A DNA stretch of 22,258 nt from Nemertoderma westbladi (Eukaryota; Xenacoelomorpha; Nemertodermatida; Nemertodermatidae): positions 1 to 22,258 of the forward strand of contig JAUCBJ010005366.1 in the NCBI GenBank assembly GCA_032718475.1, in the 5' to 3' direction. This document shows positions 17,591 through 22,258 of this stretch, in pieces (the first letter of the stretch is position 1; every line of letters begins with the position of its first letter). The translations under genes were made by a program, and so were the position numbers. The notes beneath the pieces are model-generated. The model was not told the DNA's origin. It ran no database searches and saw only the letters and a list, made by a program, of their open reading frames with translations.

Positions 17591-19092
17591 GACCTCGTCT
17601 TTACTTCGCCAGCAGTGCCCACTGAATCTTAATCTGCGTTCGCGGAGGGTGGTTGATACAGGTGGTATTGTACCATAAAGCTCGGCGTTTGTCATGTGTT
17701 GTCTCCAGCTGATGTTTAGGGCTGCCCTTAGTAGTCTTGTGTAGCAGCCATCAATTCGTTGTTCAAGTGATTTAGTCAGTGTCCAGGTCTCACCCCCGTA
17801 TAAAAATACACTTTCCACTGTGGCTCGAAAGAACTTGGTCTTCAGGTGCCTGGAGAGATCTGATTTCCAGATGGTATCCATTTTTGATAGAGCTACCCAA
17901 GCCTTTGCTTTCCTAACTTCTATGTCCTTTTTGCTACTCTCTATCCATGATCCAAGGTACTGGAAGTCATCGACCTTCCTTAGTTGATTATTATCAATGG
18001 TTGTCAAGTTCCCATCAACATTAAAGGTCATGAATTCGGTCTTGGTAGCATTTATATGCAATCCGACCTCCTTAGCAGCCCTCTCCACTTTATTTAGTAG
18101 AAGCTGTGCATCTGCTAGCGTATTAGAGAGCAGGGCGATGTCATCCGCAAAGTCGGTGTCTGTGACTGTAGTTGCCGGATATCTACTACTTCTGCGTTCT
18201 TGAAGTGTGAATCCCAGATCTTCACCCTTTGTGGCCGTCCTCATTGCGTAATCCAGCACAATTACAAATAGTAATGGTGCTAATGTGTCACCTTGCAGTA
18301 CGCCAGCCAGGATTGAGAAAAACTCAGTTTCACCATCTGGTGAGAGTACCTGCGCTTCTGTGTCACAATATAGCAATCCAATGCCAGCAACAATTACTTC
18401 TGGTATTCCATAAGCTCTTAGGATTTCAAGCATTTTACCTCTATGGATGGAGTCGAATGCCTTCTTGAAGTCCACAAAAGTCATGACTGCGGGGAGATTC
18501 TTTGACTTAATTCCTTCAATCAGTCTCCGTAGTGCAAGTATCTGAGCTATTGTTGATCTACTTGGTCGAAATCCGTTTTGGCTCTTACGCAGTAGTTTCT
18601 CTATGTGAGGCCTAATCCTATATAGAATCATTTTATTGTATATTTTGGCAGCTACCACAAGCAGACAGGTCCCACGATAGTTTGTTGGTATGCCGAGGTC
18701 TCCTTTCTTGGGGAGAGGCTTTAGTTGACCTTTAGTCCAAATTGGTGGTGGCTTTTCCCCTTTTAACATCCGGTTGCAAACATTCAATAATGGTCTATTT
18801 AGCACTCCGGTTTTCCATACCTCCGCTGGGATTTCATCTAATCCACTCGCTTTATTATTGGACATGCTTTTAATGCTTCTTTGGAGTTTGGCAGGTGTGA
18901 AGTCCCCTGTTTCTATAGGTAGTGTCTTGTCATATATTTTCCTTGTAGGGCTGACCTCGATGTTTGGTGGCTGCCCAAGCAAGTTGCTGAAGTGATTTTT
19001 CCACTGCCCAACACGTTCTTCAGGACTATCGGCTTTGAGGCGCCCCTTTGCACAACTTTTCCGACCAGATACCTCATTTACAGTTTGCCAGG
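17591..19092 (-). pseudogene. Reverse transcriptase body of second LINE family
   Basis: Open from the truncation at 19092 (WQTVNEVSGRKS, then ERVGQWKNHFSNLLGQPP) to GHCWRSKDEV at 17591, so it starts well upstream of the Met at 18982. RT landmarks: MSNNKASGLDEIPAEVWKTG, KGDLGIPTNYRGTCLL, QNGFRPSRSTIAQ, MTFVDFKKAFDSIHR (first Asp), GVLQGDTLAPLLFVIVLDYA, TDTDFADDIALLS (FADD, nt 18140-18151). All catalytic aspartates are intact and no stop is seen in the 500 codons. The last residues before the insert (IDRFIDRFIYTLCKKQ) come from the inserted microsatellite tail. The RT would function only together with the separate C-terminus at 17025-17202. The clade is not assigned. Confidence 0.85.
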
Positions 19093-19268
19093 TAATTTAT
19101 TTATTTCTTTATTTACCGCAGGCAACATATGGAAAATATTATATTATAATCGCACAATCAGCCCATATCGTCTACCTACGTTACAGCACAATAATTAAAT
19201 ATTAAGTATTCAATTGATTATGTATGTATGTACTTAGTAATACTAATAATTCGCTAAATTAAATTTCG

Positions 19269-22124
19269 CTAAATTAACAGATTTTCGGAATTGCACATTT
19301 CAAAAATTCTAGAACTATGCAACGCGGTGTAACGATATACAGCATTTACAATATAATTACTGGAACATTTTATCCTACGAAATAAACTTTGAATTGATTT
19401 GTAACGTAAATGAATGAAGCACGAAATATTGTTGCAACCAAAGAAATATGACATACTAGAACCTACAGAGATGAAAAATAGCTTTCTTGCTGCATTATTG
19501 TATGCTACCCTTAACCGATTATAGACAACAGATGAATAGTTCCTACGTGACCATAGAGCATTACAATATAGTGGAGTTATAAACGCTAGAAATAAACGAA
19601 CTTTCACTGCAACGGTACAGGTACTGAATTTTCTAAACAACGTATTTGTACGGGCGTACATACTACCTATTTGTTTCTTTATGTCAAGATCATCATCACG
19701 TGATTCGTGTATTATATGACCCAAATATGTAAATTTATCAGTTCTAGAAATAACACGCTGGTATAAATATATTGGAGCTATTGTACTTAAGTTACAAGAT
19801 TTCGGGCACAAAAACATTACCTTAGTCTTCTTTAAATTAAACAATATAGAATGTGAAATGGCATAATCCTGACACACATTAACTAACTTTTGTAAACCTA
19901 TAAGTGAATTTGACATTAAACCAATGTCGTCTGCATACATTGTATGATTAATCCTTTGACCATTAATTGAACAACCTACATTAGCCATTATAAGTTTACG
20001 GGATAAGTCGTCCATGTAAACATTAAATAAATAACCAGATAATATTCCGCCTTGCTTCACGCCATTAAACACTGCAAACGTTCTGGAATATGTAGCACCC
20101 CAGCGCACTTGTAATGTTTGATGTCGGTACCAAAAGGCTAAAATACGCACCAAATAGAGTGGTACATTCCTATTTATTAATTTCTGAAAAAGTTTATCGT
20201 GATCTATTCTGTCAAATGCTTTAGATGCATCCAAGAAACAAATATACATAGGAGTATCATTATCTAAGTAATAATCAATAACCTCTTTCAGAGTATATAC
20301 ACAAAGCTCGGTACCGCTATTTGCCTTATATGAGAATTGGTGATCGCTACAAATTAAGAAAGACTGCATTCTAGATAATAAAATACGTTCAAATATCTTA
20401 CTTATTGCTGTTGAAATAGCAACGGGCCGATAGTTTGATTTCTCATCTATAGCACCGTTTTTATCTTTAATGATTGGTACAATAATACTATGAATAATGG
20501 AACTTGGTAAATAACCATGTACCATACAAGAACTGAAAAATAAAGCTAATAAAATATTTAGCCTACTACTATTACTGTAAATGAAATGTTCCCCAGACAC
20601 ATTATCTGGTCCTATCGCTTTACCTAATTTTAAATTAGCTATTGCACATCCGACTTCTGCTGCACTTATATTCATATCAGTTGTGTACATTACTTTATTT
20701 AGTTGTTCGTTTATGCTACTGCCAACACAAAACTCAGTTATTCCATTAGTTTTATTACAATTAAACAATGTTTCAAAATCGTTTGCAAAATTACTACAAA
20801 TATCTCGTTCACCGGTCGCACCACTAACAACATTGGGTAAGGGTATTTTGCACGAAATATCTTTCTTCACGGATTTCCAAAATGAATTAAAGTCCTTAGA
20901 AAAGTTTGATTGTGCTAATTTATCGACCCGTTTTTGATTTTCGGATCGTTTACATTGTCTAAAAATACGTTTAAAATTTGCTCTGGCGGAAAGGTAGTCA
21001 TGGTGAAGACTACCCTGCCGAGGACAGCCGGCATCTTTCCACTGTATAAAAGTATCCCGAGATTCCTCATAGAGCGCTTTAACATGATCATTCCAACCAG
21101 GAACGTTGTACCTATTTTTTGAATTCATGTTAATATTATTACTCGGTATGGACGTTGATGCACTTTCTACTAAAGCACCTACTATACGGTCCCACAAACT
21201 ACTAAGATTGTTCACATGTGATTCATCATTACAGTTTATGGAGGTACATGTGAAGGCCACAGGTATTTCTATATTATTCAATGAATCATTAAGTTTTCTA
21301 CGGTAATTATCGAGTTGCACCGGCCGAGCTGCAGTCCAAATATACTTAGTAGGATTTGTAATCATAGTATCGCTTTTATCCGTAGTATTTACCGTAGCGT
21401 TAACATTAATATCAATAGTAAATGTTAAAGGTATATGATCAATGGTAGCTAGATCATAAATAACATCGACATCCTTAATTAAAGAGTCGGACGTGGTGGT
21501 GCTGACAATATGGTCTAACCAAGAGGTGGTACTAAATGCTGCACTCACAAATGTAAACGTGTGTGGTGGTAATCGTTTTACATCGGACAAAATAATTCCG
21601 CAATTAGCGCACCAATCAGATAACTCTCTATAAAATAATTTTTGGGGCGAGGCATTAAAATCACCGACTATACAGCATTTCACAGTTGGGGCATTATCAA
21701 TTATTGATTGTATGCGTCCTAGGTACTCTAAGTACAAATCCAAATTGTCAGATGATTCGAAAGGTAAATATACATTCAATATTAAAATTTTTGATTTATC
21801 CGATAGGTTTACATAAAATCCCATTATTCGTTCATCCGCTATATTTAAATACTCAATAGAAGAGGAAATTTCTTCCCTTACCATAACCGCCAGACCTCCA
21901 TGTGGACGGCCGCGCAATAATCCATCGGATAAATCTACTGGAGATTCGCCTCGACAGATAAACTTGTCATCTATTTTCGAGAGGAAACTTAATTCCTGTT
22001 TCGGAAGTAGATGCTCTTGTAACAAAACAATATCCGAAATATCACACAACTTCCTAACAGTAGAAATCGATTTAGGGGTACGTATAGAGTTACAGTTATA
22101 TGTTGTTATTCTTATTGGATCCAT
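19269..22124 (-). CDS. LINE endonuclease/reverse transcriptase, 951 residues, intact
   Basis: Start ATG at 22122-22124, stop TAG at 19269-19271, no internal break. The protein would nick target DNA and copy its own RNA there. APE endonuclease residues: TTYNCNS (N10/N12), LLQEHLL (E37), NVYLPFE (Y119), VGDFNAS (D155, N157), SWLDHIV (D204), TIDHIPL (D229, H230). RT: LKLGKAIGPDNVSG (499-511), NYRPVAI (564-570), FLDASKAFDRIDH with D632, GVKQGGILSGYLFNVYMDDL, and TMYADDIGLMS with YADD at 730-733 (nt 19926-19937). Residues 800-951 form a Cys-rich C-terminal part (for example CSSNYIVNAVYR). No ORF1 is visible upstream. It may lie to the right of the window or be absent. All catalytic residues are present. 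The clade is uncertain, perhaps in the CR1/Rex1 group. Confidence 0.93.
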   Translation of the reverse strand: MDPIRITTYNCNSIRTPKSISTVRKLCDISDIVLLQEHLLPKQELSFLSKIDDKFICRGESPVDLSDGLLRGRPHGGLAVMVREEISSSIEYLNIADERIMGFYVNLSDKSKILILNVYLPFESSDNLDLYLEYLGRIQSIIDNAPTVKCCIVGDFNASPQKLFYRELSDWCANCGIILSDVKRLPPHTFTFVSAAFSTTSWLDHIVSTTTSDSLIKDVDVIYDLATIDHIPLTFTIDINVNATVNTTDKSDTMITNPTKYIWTAARPVQLDNYRRKLNDSLNNIEIPVAFTCTSINCNDESHVNNLSSLWDRIVGALVESASTSIPSNNINMNSKNRYNVPGWNDHVKALYEESRDTFIQWKDAGCPRQGSLHHDYLSARANFKRIFRQCKRSENQKRVDKLAQSNFSKDFNSFWKSVKKDISCKIPLPNVVSGATGERDICSNFANDFETLFNCNKTNGITEFCVGSSINEQLNKVMYTTDMNISAAEVGCAIANLKLGKAIGPDNVSGEHFIYSNSSRLNILLALFFSSCMVHGYLPSSIIHSIIVPIIKDKNGAIDEKSNYRPVAISTAISKIFERILLSRMQSFLICSDHQFSYKANSGTELCVYTLKEVIDYYLDNDTPMYICFLDASKAFDRIDHDKLFQKLINRNVPLYLVRILAFWYRHQTLQVRWGATYSRTFAVFNGVKQGGILSGYLFNVYMDDLSRKLIMANVGCSINGQRINHTMYADDIGLMSNSLIGLQKLVNVCQDYAISHSILFNLKKTKVMFLCPKSCNLSTIAPIYLYQRVISRTDKFTYLGHIIHESRDDDLDIKKQIGSMYARTNTLFRKFSTCTVAVKVRLFLAFITPLYCNALWSRRNYSSVVYNRLRVAYNNAARKLFFISVGSSMSYFFGCNNISCFIHLRYKSIQSLFRRIKCSSNYIVNAVYRYTALHSSRIFEMCNSENLLI

Positions 22125-22258
22125 TGTGAATTAATAAGGTATAGGCCGAAATTTGAAATATATGAAAATTAACGAAAATAAACAAGTACAAAAATATACA
22201 AAATATACAATGATATATAAAAGGTGGTATATACGTGAATGAATTAAGCGAATCAAAT
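22125..22258 (-). other. 5' UTR of the intact LINE
   Basis: AT-rich sequence upstream of the start codon with TATATA-like words. No ORF1 end or promoter is recognisable. The element continues beyond the window. Confidence 0.5.

Larger units (their letters stand above)
17010..19092 (-). mobile_element. Second LINE family copy, 5' truncated and split by a plus-strand LINE tail
   Basis: One RT ORF lies in two pieces on the minus strand: the main body at 17591-19092 and the C-terminus at 17025-17202. The 388 bases between (17203-17590) belong to another element. The element ends at a short (TAG)n tract at about 17012-17027. Its 5' end is cut at 19092, where the younger LINE begins with its (AAAT)n tail, so the upstream part probably lies beyond the right edge. 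Confidence 0.7.
19094..22258 (-). mobile_element. Young LINE with intact ORF, 5' end beyond window
   Basis: From right to left on the minus strand: 5' UTR (22125-22258, continuing past the edge), ORF 22124-19269, 3' UTR 19268-19116 and an (AAAT)n-type tail (AAATAAAGAAATAAATAAATT, read from 19094-19115). The tail abuts the truncated RT of the second LINE family at 19092, so it inserted into that copy. The single open ORF suggests recent insertion. Its target duplication cannot be checked because the 5' end is not visible. Confidence 0.85.

Noticed and set aside
1-22258. CRISPR array or prokaryotic defence system
   Set aside because: No regularly spaced direct repeats with unique spacers are present, and all coding content is eukaryotic retroelement or ARF GTPase.

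Overview
The window is invertebrate nuclear DNA made almost entirely of transposable elements. The evidence is LINE-type endonuclease/reverse transcriptase proteins, a BEL/Pao-type LTR retrotransposon pol, microsatellite tails, AT-rich spacer and one ARF-family GTPase, which is a eukaryote-only family. No bacterial gene organisation is visible. The mix suggests an invertebrate animal, but the species and phylum cannot be fixed from the sequence. All family assignments come from motifs read by eye, without a database search.

Layout. 1-574 (-): end of a decayed non-LTR reverse transcriptase that runs off the left edge. 575-1256: LTR- or leader-like sequence without a gene. 1257-2093 (+): GC-rich gag-like ORF with one internal stop. 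About 2094-8428 (+): a decayed CR1/L2-type LINE. Its ORF1 has SAP-like, coiled-coil and SGNH-esterase-like regions. Its ORF2 has a 2A-like motif, an APE endonuclease and a reverse transcriptase whose active site reads YADN. About 8430-14324 (+): gag-protease-RT-RNaseH-integrase of a BEL/Pao element, broken by stops and frameshifts. Its gag carries a perfect 97-bp foldback inside a 16-bp target duplication. 14325-15700: tandem repeats, two copies of a palindromic AT-rich repeat (one split by a 168-bp insert with an 11-bp duplication), and a small minisatellite.

15781-16311 (-): an intact, intronless, divergent ARF-family GTPase, the only host-like gene. 16535-19092: pieces of a second LINE family. 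An inverted endonuclease piece lies next to a linker piece, and a third piece is an RT ORF on the minus strand split by a plus-strand LINE 3' end with an (ATCT)n tail. 19094-22258 (-): a LINE with a fully open 951-codon endonuclease/RT ORF whose catalytic motifs are all intact. It is the youngest-looking element and sits inside the second LINE family.

The genes do not form a pathway. The window is a stack of insertions of different ages: the CR1/L2-like LINE probably lies inside the BEL gag, the foldback lies inside the same gag, and the intact LINE and a LINE tail both lie inside an older RT. The most unusual points are the foldback with a LINE-like target duplication, the head-to-head EN/linker arrangement, the ORF1 architecture, the 2A-like variant, and an excess of the octamer TACCGGTA across unrelated elements.
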